Source of the DNA: Paraflavitalea devenefica
GTDB lineage: Bacteria; Bacteroidota; Bacteroidia; Chitinophagales; Chitinophagaceae
Direction of reading: 5' to 3'
Assembly (NCBI RefSeq): GCF_011759375.1
Contig: NZ_JAARML010000004.1
Location: forward strand, 434,001-498,000
Length of the DNA: 64,000 nucleotides
Part shown: positions 57,415 to 64,000 of the stretch, in pieces
Position numbering within the stretch: position 1 is the first letter of the stretch
Layout: each line of letters begins with the position of its first letter
Translations under genes and position numbers: made by a program
Notes under the pieces: generated by a model
What the model saw: only the letters and a program-made list of their open reading frames with translations
The model's database searches: none
What the model was told of the DNA's origin: nothing

Positions 57415-57954
57415 ATGAAAAAGGTTTTATTCGCAGCATTAATGACGATTGCAGTACAGGGAGTTTTCGCACAGGTAAACAAAGGCCAATGGCTGGTTGG
57501 CGGTAGCGCCGGCTTTGAATCACACAAGCAAGGTGAAGTTAAAGCTACGGAGTTTACGTTCAGCCCCAATGCTGGCTATTTCTTCATTGACAAGCTCGCA
57601 GGCGGTCTTCGTGTAGACCTGGCCAGTGTAAAGTACAAAGGTGCTGATGATGCTTCCAGCTCATTTTTAATTGCACCATTCGTACGTTATTATTTCCTGG
57701 ACGCTGCACAAAAAGTAAATGTTTTTGCTGATGCCAGCTATGGGTTTGGCTCTGTGAAAGAAGATGGTGAAAGCGCAAGCCAAAATGGATTTGCCGTTTC
57801 TGCCGGTCCTGCAGTATTCTTAAGCCCTAACACTGCACTTGAATTCGCTCTGCAGTACCGTTCTATGGGCGGAGATGCTTACGGTGATGACAACCTGAAC
57901 ACTTTCGGCTTTAAAGTCGGCTTCCAGATCCACCTGGGTGGCGGAAAGAAGTAA
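57415..57954 (+). CDS. Outer-membrane beta-barrel protein
   Basis: 179 residues. A signal peptide (MKKVLFAALMTIAVQGVFAQ) is followed by alternating barrel strands: QWLVGGSAGFESHK, FTFSPNAGYFFIDKLAGGLRVDL (key: NAGYFFIDKLAGGL), FLIAPFVRYYF, VNVFADASYGFGS, and the closing FGFKVGFQIHLGG. It belongs to the general small-porin or opacity-like group. A strong terminator follows. It is a good candidate for high expression, given the clean -7 box and long leader region. Confidence 0.9.
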   Translation: MKKVLFAALMTIAVQGVFAQVNKGQWLVGGSAGFESHKQGEVKATEFTFSPNAGYFFIDKLAGGLRVDLASVKYKGADDASSSFLIAPFVRYYFLDAAQKVNVFADASYGFGSVKEDGESASQNGFAVSAGPAVFLSPNTALEFALQYRSMGGDAYGDDNLNTFGFKVGFQIHLGGGKK

Positions 57955-57980
57955 GCTTCTGACAGAATAATACTCACATA

Positions 57981-58016
57981 ATAAAACAGGCTACCGGTTC
58001 CGGTAGCCTGTTTTAT
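57981..58016. terminator. Bidirectional terminator
   Basis: ATAAAACAGGCTACCGG and its exact complement form a 17-bp stem with almost no loop, between convergent genes. Confidence 0.92.
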
Positions 58017-58044
58017 TATCATTACCTCCGCAAAATATTCTTCC

Positions 58045-58371
58045 CTATTGCAATTGTGGCTGCCGCAACGCACGCATCTTTAAAAAGGCCTTCCAGTCCA
58101 TAAAAAACCAACGCGCCCAAAAGATCGCCAGTGCAGGCAAGGCGATAAAGGACCACATATGCCAGGCAAATGCTTCTTCAAACTCCCCGTGAATAAGGTG
58201 CATACAGGCGCGGGTCAACCCACAGGCAAAGCATTCCACCTTAAACAACACCTTTGAGAGACAGATAGATTCGCCATGGTCAAAAAAATCAGCCGGCAAT
58301 AATAGCAGAACAACCGGCGTAGCAACAATAAAGACCAGCCTGGCAATAGTAAAATAATAGCGGAACTGCAT
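58045..58371 (-). CDS. DUF2752 membrane protein
   Basis: 108 residues, two to three membrane helices. The DUF2752 signature is CFACGLTRACMHLIHGEFEEA (key: CxxCGxTRA near residue 48). Function unknown. It lies 10 bp after the TM2 gene on the same strand, a pairing seen often in Bacteroidota. Confidence 0.92.
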   Translation of the reverse strand: MQFRYYFTIARLVFIVATPVVLLLLPADFFDHGESICLSKVLFKVECFACGLTRACMHLIHGEFEEAFAWHMWSFIALPALAIFWARWFFMDWKAFLKMRALRQPQLQ

Positions 58372-58381
58372 GGTACAGGAA

Positions 58382-58888
58382 TTATAAAGTTACATCGTAG
58401 GGACCATTCTTAGGTTGCAGGCTGCCGGTGATGATACGGATGAAATCAATCAACGCCCAGATACCGCAACCACCTAAAGTGAGCAACTGAACAACACCTT
58501 GCCAGGTGTAACCCAGGTAAAACCTGTGAATACCCAGACAACCCAGGAAACCGCAAAGCAACAGGGCTACCAGTTGGGATTTTTCACCAGGCTGGGGAGC
58601 CGCAGCTTCCATCTTGTTGGCGATCTTCTTGCCGAAAAGCTTCAGGCCGATTTTCTCTTTTAAGGTCAGCTTACTGCCTTTTAATTCTGTAGCGATCGTC
58701 TTCAGCTCCTTGTTGGTAATATTACCATCTACGGCTGCTTTTTCCCAGGCCAGTGTCGCTTTCTGAACATTTGCCGGGTTAACAGTAGCCTTTTGGGCAG
58801 GCTTCTCACTGTAAGGAGTAGCAGCAGTAAATACTACCAGCGCAGCAGCAGCGACAGCCAGGAATGCAAAGGGTTTAAAAAACTTCAT
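58382..58888 (-). CDS. TM2 domain-containing protein
   Basis: 168 residues. The N-terminus has a signal-type helix (FKPFAFLAVAAAALVVF), followed by about 70 charged residues. The TM2 domain occupies the C-terminal 60 or so residues: two helices with LLCGFLGCLGIHRFYLGYTW and GGCGIWALIDFIRI. TM2 proteins have no firm role in bacteria. The downstream DUF2752 gene is probably co-transcribed. Confidence 0.93.
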   Translation of the reverse strand: MKFFKPFAFLAVAAAALVVFTAATPYSEKPAQKATVNPANVQKATLAWEKAAVDGNITNKELKTIATELKGSKLTLKEKIGLKLFGKKIANKMEAAAPQPGEKSQLVALLLCGFLGCLGIHRFYLGYTWQGVVQLLTLGGCGIWALIDFIRIITGSLQPKNGPYDVTL

Positions 58889-59186
58889 AAAAAAAGATGA
58901 TTAGGTTTGCGCTTACTCTTTAGGATTTTCAGCTTCCTCCGCCTGACTTTCTCCGGATTTCGGCGTTGTCCCATAAAACGCTATATCAAAGCAGGCTTAG
59001 CCCGGTTTGAGTGGACATGCTTCCACCGGTAACAAGAGGAGGGTGATATTGCTACAGGCTGGAACATAAAAGTAGAACAGTTCACAGGCCTGTAAATCAC
59101 CTATCGGATGTAAAGCCATAAATGAGGTAGGAATAGCTAAAAAAGGACCCTGAACTGTAATATACCCGGCATATAGGGACAAAAAA
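58889..59186. other. Leader region of the TM2 gene
   Basis: No gene is supported. A small hairpin is seen at about 59010-59025 (GTGGA, 6-nt loop, TCCAC), flanked by two CCGG. I could not match it to a known riboswitch. Confidence 0.35.
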
Positions 59187-59210
59187 AGCTGTACTCATTA
59201 AAGTACAGCT
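59187..59210 (-). terminator. Terminator after pruA
   Basis: AGCTGTACT / AGTACAGCT with a 6-nt loop; a run of seven T follows on the minus strand. Confidence 0.88.
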
Positions 59211-59245
59211 CTCAGGTAAAATGCTTTATTGGAGTGCCTGGCTAC

Positions 59246-60877
59246 TTATGCTTCTGCCAGGAATGGATAGCGATAATCGGTCGGGGGATTAAATGTTTCC
59301 TTAATGGTCCGGGCGCTCAGCCAGCGATACAGGTTAAGGATAGAACCCGCCTTATCATTGGTGCCGGAAGCACGGGCCCCGCCAAATGGCTGCTGGCCTA
59401 CTACCGCGCCGGTAGGCTTATCATTAATATAAAAATTACCGGCCGCATTCCTCAACTGGTTAGTGGCCAGCTCTACCGCCGCCCTGTCCTGTGCAATAAT
59501 AGAACCGGTCAGTGCATACGGAGAAGTATTGTTCACCAGCTCCAGGGTTTCGGGGAACTTTTCGGCATCATATACATACACCGTCAATACCGGCCCGAAG
59601 ATCTCTTCGCACATGGTTACATACTGCGGGTCTTTGGCTTCTATCACGGTAGGCTGCACAAAATAACCTTTTGACTTATCGCAATCACCACCCACCCATA
59701 TTTCGGCTTTCTTATCTGCTTTGGCATTATCAATATAGGATTTGATCTTATCAAAGCTCTTTTCGTCAATCACGGCATTAATAAAATTGCTGAAGTCCTC
59801 TACCGTTCCCATTTTAAAGCTCTTTACCCCTTCAATAAGCTTTTGCTTTACTTCAGCAGCGATATTGGAAGGGATATAAGCGCGGGAGGCAGCAGAACAC
59901 TTCTGCCCCTGGAATTCAAAAGCGCCGCGCAGCAAGGCTGTTGCCACCACATCCGGAACAGCGCTCTTATGGGCTACCACAAAATCCTTTCCACCGGTCT
60001 CCCCTACGATCCTTGGGTATGACCTGTAAGAAGCCATATTCTTTCCGATCGTTTCCCACATATTATTGAATACGCCGGTAGAACCGGTAAAATGCACACC
60101 AGCAAACTCCCGGTGATTAAAGCATACCTTCCCCAGCGTAGGCCCGTCTACATACACCAGGTTGATCACCCCGTCGGGCAGGCCTGCTTCCTGCATAATG
60201 CGCATAAACATCTGGGCAGAATACACCTGGGTATTGGCTGGTTTCCATACCACCACATTACCGCACATCGCTGCCGAAGTGGGCAGGTTACCACCGATAG
60301 CCGTGAAATTGAAAGGTGTTACCGCCAGCACAAAACCTTCCAGCGGACGAAACTCCAGGCGGTTGTGAATGCCCGGGCTGCTGATAGGTTGTTGTTTATA
60401 GATCTCACTTAAATAGTGCACATTGAACCGCAGGAAATCTATGATCTCACAGGCGCTGTCAATCTCGGCCTGGTAAGCATTCTTGCTTTGCCCCAGCATC
60501 GTGGTACCGTTCATATAAGGACGGTATTTCGTGGCAATGAGGTCGGCTGCTTTTAAGAATATATTGGCCCGGTTTTCCCAGCTCATGGCAGCCCAGCTAT
60601 CTTTAGCAGCCAGGGCCGCATCAATAGCCTGTTTAATATGCTGCTCTTCGCCATGATGAAAATATCCCAGTGTATGGGCTCTTTCATGCGGGGGATGTAT
60701 GGCTACCTTATTACCCGTACGTACTTCCTTTCCACCTATGTACATGGGTATATCTGCTTCCTTACCCTTCAGTTCGGCCAGTACTTCTTTCAGCCTTTTC
60801 TTTTCGGGCGAACCCGGCGCATAAGCCAGCACCGGCTCATTGACAGGGATTGGATATGAAAAATAACCTAAGCTCAT
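59246..60877 (-). CDS. pruA: L-glutamate gamma-semialdehyde dehydrogenase (P5C dehydrogenase)
   Basis: 543 residues. It oxidises the proline breakdown product glutamate semialdehyde to glutamate with NAD+. The aldehyde dehydrogenase residues are in place: the catalytic cysteine in FQGQKCSAASRAY, the general base in VGETGGKDFVV, and the cofactor helix after HFTGSTGVF. The N-terminus and overall length fit the stand-alone PruA of Bacteroidota and eukaryotic ALDH4. No proline dehydrogenase gene is in the window. It is 26 bp after prfB on the same strand. Confidence 0.95.
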   Translation of the reverse strand: MSLGYFSYPIPVNEPVLAYAPGSPEKKRLKEVLAELKGKEADIPMYIGGKEVRTGNKVAIHPPHERAHTLGYFHHGEEQHIKQAIDAALAAKDSWAAMSWENRANIFLKAADLIATKYRPYMNGTTMLGQSKNAYQAEIDSACEIIDFLRFNVHYLSEIYKQQPISSPGIHNRLEFRPLEGFVLAVTPFNFTAIGGNLPTSAAMCGNVVVWKPANTQVYSAQMFMRIMQEAGLPDGVINLVYVDGPTLGKVCFNHREFAGVHFTGSTGVFNNMWETIGKNMASYRSYPRIVGETGGKDFVVAHKSAVPDVVATALLRGAFEFQGQKCSAASRAYIPSNIAAEVKQKLIEGVKSFKMGTVEDFSNFINAVIDEKSFDKIKSYIDNAKADKKAEIWVGGDCDKSKGYFVQPTVIEAKDPQYVTMCEEIFGPVLTVYVYDAEKFPETLELVNNTSPYALTGSIIAQDRAAVELATNQLRNAAGNFYINDKPTGAVVGQQPFGGARASGTNDKAGSILNLYRWLSARTIKETFNPPTDYRYPFLAEA

Positions 60878-60903
60878 AGTTCATGTAGTTTATTATGTAG
60901 TAA

Positions 60904-61996
60904 TTAACTCTGCGTTTCCTTTTCCATCATCAGGTAGGCCTTGATGAACCCATCCAGCTCACCATCCATTACCGGCTGCACATTGCCTACCTCAAAATCG
61001 GTACGGTGGTCCTTGATCATCTTGTACGGGTGGAACACATAGCTGCGTATCTGGCTGCCCCACTCTATCTTCTTCTTATTGGCATTGGCAGCATTCTTCA
61101 GGGCCTCCCGCTTGCGCATCTCTTCCTCGTACAACCGGCTCTTCAGCATCTGCAAAGCCATCTCCCGGTTTTCACCCTGCGTACGCGCTTTCTGGCATTC
61201 TACAATAATACCACTGGGTATATGCTTCAGCCGCACAGCCGTTTCTACCTTATTAACGTTCTGTCCGCCCTTACCACCACTGCGGTAAAACTCCCATTCC
61301 AGGTCGGCAGGGTTTACAGCCACTTCAATACTGTCATCTACCAGTGGGTATACATACACGGAAGCAAAGGAGGTATGACGGCGGGCATTACTGTCAAACG
61401 GGGAGATCCGCACCAGCCGGTGTACCCCGCTTTCCGCTTTCAGAAAGCCGTAGGCAAAAGGCCCGTCAAACTGCAGGGTAGCGCTCTTTACGCCGGCCCC
61501 ATCCCCATCCTGCCAGTCCAGCTCCGTCACCGACCAGCTTTGCTTTTCACCATACATCCGGTACATCCGGGCCAGCATTTCTGCCCAGTCCTGGCTTTCC
61601 GTTCCCCCTGCCCCGCTATTGATCTGCAACACCGCCGGCAATTCATCTTCCGGCTGGTTCAGGGTACTCTTGAACTCAGCTTCTTCCAACTGTTGTAACG
61701 ACCGCTCATAAGCTTCCCGGGTCTCTTCCTCAGAGGCTTCCCCGGCCTTCCAGAAATCGAAAAGCACGGCAAAATCCTCTACAGAAGCTTCCGATTGCTC
61801 ATACAGCCTTACCCAGTATTCATTCAGCTTAATGTTCTTGAGAATCTCGGTAGCACGTTTATTATCATCCCAAAAGCCGGGAGATAAAGACAATTGTTTA
61901 TCCTGGTTTATCTTATCACGCCTGTTATCGACGTCAAAGAAACCTCCTCAGGACCACCACACGGTCCCTCATAGCCTTAATTGATTCTTGTGTCAT
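60904..61996 (-). CDS. prfB: Peptide chain release factor 2 with programmed +1 frameshift
   Basis: RF2 releases peptides at UGA and UAA. The gene is in two frames: 20 codons from ATG 61996 (MTQESIKAMRDRVVVLRRFL), an in-frame TGA at 61936-61934, then a +1 shift into 61935-60904. The product is about 363 residues. The codon-reading SPF (RISPF, about 198-200) and the GGQ hydrolysis motif (RSGGKGGQ, about 243-245) are present. The shift site is AGGAGG-TTT-CTT-TGA-C, the standard autoregulatory signal: low RF2 gives a pause at UGA and a shift. Calling only the second frame would lose the true N-terminus. Confidence 0.95.
61933..61948 (-). promoter_or_regulatory. prfB programmed frameshift site
   Basis: On the minus strand the sequence reads AGGAGGTTTCTTTGAC: an internal Shine-Dalgarno-like AGGAGG three bases before CTT, the slip codon CTT, and TGA followed by C. 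This is the canonical RF2 frameshift element. Confidence 0.93.
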
Positions 61997-62171
61997 AAGG
62001 GCGCAAAGATAAGGATTAGTTTATTTGGCCCCACCCCGTTAAGCAAGGCATAATAATTATGGTTAACTACTGACTAATCCCGGATAAAGAATACGGAATG
62101 TTTCTCTTTTACCCGAACTTTGGGCCCCAATTGCAACCGATTGATATTAACCATCAAAATTCAGCAATACT

Positions 62172-63008
62172 ATGAAGCATGCTCTTTTATTCCTGGCACT
62201 ATTGACAGTAAACATACTGGTCATTACAAGCTGTAACAACCAGCCGGCCGGCACTGCCGACACCCCCAAAGGAGATACAGTCATTATTAAAGAAGAGACC
62301 GTTAATTACACCGCGGATACGGCCAAATGCATCGGGTTTGTGGCTTATAATGAAGCAGACTCCGCTAAAAGACCGGCCGTATTGGTAATACCGGAATGGT
62401 GGGGTCTGACCGATTACCCCAAAATGCGCGCCCGTGAACTGGCCAAACTGGGATACATTGCCCTCGCAGCCGATATGTATGGCAACGGAACAATAGCCGA
62501 TAGTCCCTCCCTTGCTCAAAAGTATGCCACACCCTTTTACAGCAACTCAACCCTGGCAGCCACCCGTTTCATGGCGGCACTGAATAAACTGAAAACTTTT
62601 CCACAGGTTGATACTACCCGCATAGCAGCCATTGGTTACTGCTTTGGCGGTTCTATGGTGTTGAATGCCGCCAAAATGGGCGCCCCCCTCAATGGGGTGG
62701 TGAGCTTTCATGGCGACCTCCGCGGCGTACCGGCTGACAAGAACCTGCTGAAAGCCAAAATACTGGTATGCCACGGGGCAGCCGACAGCTTTGTGCCCCA
62801 GGAACAGGTAGATGCCTTCAAAAAACAAATGGACTCCATTGGAGCGGATTATACCTTTAAAGCGTATGCAGATGCTACCCATGCCTTTACCAATCCCAAA
62901 GCCACAGAAACAGGCCAGCGCTTTAGTATACCGATAAAATACAATGCGGCAGCCGATACAGCTTCCTGGAAAGACATGCAGGAGTTCTTCGGTCGGATAT
63001 TCAAATAA
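62172..63008 (+). CDS. Dienelactone hydrolase family lipoprotein
   Basis: 278 residues. A lipoprotein signal (VITSCNNQ) has cysteine 21. The DLH domain begins with AKCIGFVAYNEADSAKRPAVLVIPEWWG (key: VIPEWWGL), has the cysteine nucleophile in GYCFGGSMVLN, the acid in CHGAADSFVPQEQ, and the histidine in DATHAFTNP. Family members open lactones or act as general esterases; the lipid anchor places it in the envelope. A strong terminator follows. Confidence 0.9.
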   Translation: MKHALLFLALLTVNILVITSCNNQPAGTADTPKGDTVIIKEETVNYTADTAKCIGFVAYNEADSAKRPAVLVIPEWWGLTDYPKMRARELAKLGYIALAADMYGNGTIADSPSLAQKYATPFYSNSTLAATRFMAALNKLKTFPQVDTTRIAAIGYCFGGSMVLNAAKMGAPLNGVVSFHGDLRGVPADKNLLKAKILVCHGAADSFVPQEQVDAFKKQMDSIGADYTFKAYADATHAFTNPKATETGQRFSIPIKYNAAADTASWKDMQEFFGRIFK

Positions 63009-63038
63009 CAACGCCGGTATATATTTAATTTTTACCAT

Positions 63039-63083
63039 AAGGCTGTGATGACAACCCAGGTTGTTATCACAGCCTTCTCTTTT
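63039..63083 (+). terminator. Terminator after the dienelactone hydrolase gene
   Basis: AAGGCTGTGATGACAACC and GGTTGTTATCACAGCCTT form an 18-bp stem with one mismatch, followed by CTCTTTTTT. Confidence 0.9.
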
Positions 63084-63164
63084 TTATACAGCCAATTTTA
63101 ACACTCCCGGCTTTGCATACCTGCCGGATTCACCTATCTTGCCATCCCAAACACCCCTAAAGCC

Positions 63165-64000
63165 ATGAACGCTGCTACCAGACTATTGCTTTGCATAGCC
63201 GTATGCCTTTCCTGTAACGCTTATGCGCAAACTGATACTTCCAACTTCAACATCGGCAGGATAAAACTCAAAAAAGACTTTACCCAATCCATTACCATCA
63301 AAGGTGAAGAACTGGAAAGAATGCCTTTTACCAACCTGCATGAAGCCATCAATGCCTGGTCTTATGGTTATTATACCAACAAAAGCAGTATAGTTTATGT
63401 AATAGATGGCATCATCGTGAATGACGTAAATGCCTGGAGTGTATATGATATTAAAGAAGTGACCCTGGTACAAAATGCCCTGGTCCAGGTAAGCGGAGCT
63501 ACCCGCCAGCAACAACTCGCAGTCATAACCACCCGGAAAGGTGGAACCGGCCAACAAGGCATCACCGTAGCAGGTCAAAGTTACCTGGTCAAAGCTACGC
63601 AGGTAACAGCCGTTCCTTCTTCTACCTCATCTGAGAATAATTTTTATCATCAATACCATGTTTCAGCCTGGAAGAATGACAAAAACCTCCAGTTTGGTCT
63701 ATCGGCCAACTACCTGCGGGATGTGTTGCCAGCTATGAAAGAGCCTAAAGTGAGAACTATTACTCCCAATAATTATGACCGCTTCCGCCTAAACGGCTGG
63801 CTGACAGCCAGGCTGGGCCCTGCGCATGAGCTTTCCCTGCGGGTAAATGTAGTACCACAGGTGCTCGATAATGAAAGAGGTTATACAGAACAAACACCCG
63901 CCTATGATTATTCAACGCACAGTAAATACCGTAATAAACAAACTATTTTTAATCCCTCTATTAGTTTTAAATCAACATTAGCCCAGGGATTTAGTAATGA
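63165..64000 (+). CDS. TonB-dependent receptor plug/barrel protein (partial, 3' end beyond window)
   Basis: The frame is open from ATG 63165 to the window end (278 codons). A signal peptide ends in NAYAQ (residue about 22). The plug domain is seen in ITIKGEELERMPFTNLHEAI, SSIVYVIDGIIVNDVNAWSV, and YDIKEVTLVQNALVQVSG...QQLAVITTRKG, the last being the usual end of a SusC/RagA-like plug. Barrel strands begin at about residue 150 (YHVSAWKNDKNLQFGLSANYL). No N-terminal carboxypeptidase-like domain is present, so it is a reduced SusC-like protein. Partner SusD genes, if any, lie outside. Confidence 0.85.
   Translation, partial: MNAATRLLLCIAVCLSCNAYAQTDTSNFNIGRIKLKKDFTQSITIKGEELERMPFTNLHEAINAWSYGYYTNKSSIVYVIDGIIVNDVNAWSVYDIKEVTLVQNALVQVSGATRQQQLAVITTRKGGTGQQGITVAGQSYLVKATQVTAVPSSTSSENNFYHQYHVSAWKNDKNLQFGLSANYLRDVLPAMKEPKVRTITPNNYDRFRLNGWLTARLGPAHELSLRVNVVPQVLDNERGYTEQTPAYDYSTHSKYRNKQTIFNPSISFKSTLAQGFSN

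Noticed and set aside
59005..59030. Hairpin in the TM2 leader as a riboswitch
   Set aside because: Only a five-pair stem with a CCGG flank is seen; no known riboswitch core could be matched.
60904..61893. prfB as a single frame starting at the TTG at 61893
   Set aside because: The upstream 20 codons and the canonical frameshift site show that the true start is at 61996.

Overview
The window looks like a chromosomal segment of a member of the Bacteroidota, most likely family Chitinophagaceae. The phylum assignment rests on several things seen here: TonB-dependent barrels with carboxypeptidase-like N-terminal domains, a GLPGLI protein, a PorP/SprF protein beside a PKD protein with a type-B type IX secretion sorting domain, a BACON-domain lipoprotein, promoters of the TTTG-N19/20-TAnnTTTG type, and a general lack of Shine-Dalgarno sequences. 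The family is inference. GC content appears close to 48 %.

Layout: 1-9.5 kb is a minus-strand cluster of three large secreted proteins (a peptidase-M23-like protein cut by the window edge, a beta-propeller-like protein and a 1.9-kb-codon CARDB-repeat adhesin). 9.8-12.1 kb holds tRNA-Gly(CCC), a small lipoprotein, a higBA toxin-antitoxin module placed next to a decayed copy of the 3' end of the adjoining patatin gene, and the patatin gene. 12.3-17.3 kb holds an ABC permease and an outer-membrane receptor. 17.5-24.4 kb is a housekeeping run: miaB, a sigma-54-type activator, lptE, a TPR-like gene, secG, mltG and yihY. 24.4-32 kb has thioredoxin-like proteins, lipoproteins, trmH and a giant AsmA protein. 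32.3-37.7 kb has a membrane pyrophosphatase, a BlaI/BlaR1 pair and an FKBP lipoprotein. 37.7-46.8 kb carries GLPGLI plus TonB receptor and SprF plus PKD/T9SS adhesin pairs. 47-48.4 kb has WbqC and LEA-2 genes. 50.9-56.2 kb has an HMA protein and pyrimidine and CoA genes (pyrE, coaD, pyrB, pyrR). 56.3-64 kb has small outer-membrane barrels, DUF2752 and TM2 genes, pruA, prfB with a programmed frameshift, a dienelactone hydrolase and the start of another TonB-dependent receptor.

The most unusual item is the 2.5-kb gene-free stretch at 48.4-50.8 kb between two convergent genes. It holds about 31 copies of a 14-bp palindrome (consensus GGTCWANTTTGACC). They nearly all point the same way and are spaced almost exactly 45-46 or 100-101 bp apart, giving a super-unit of about 147 bp. 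Spacer sequences mostly differ, yet their lengths (32 and 87 bp) are kept. An AT-rich, 11-bp-periodic island interrupts the array. I do not recognise this as any described element.

A second theme is the number of short periodic repeats at gene edges: 7-bp units (one exact set lies inside the lptE signal peptide), 8-bp units just after the stop codons of three surface-protein genes, and 11-bp units in two gene-free stretches.
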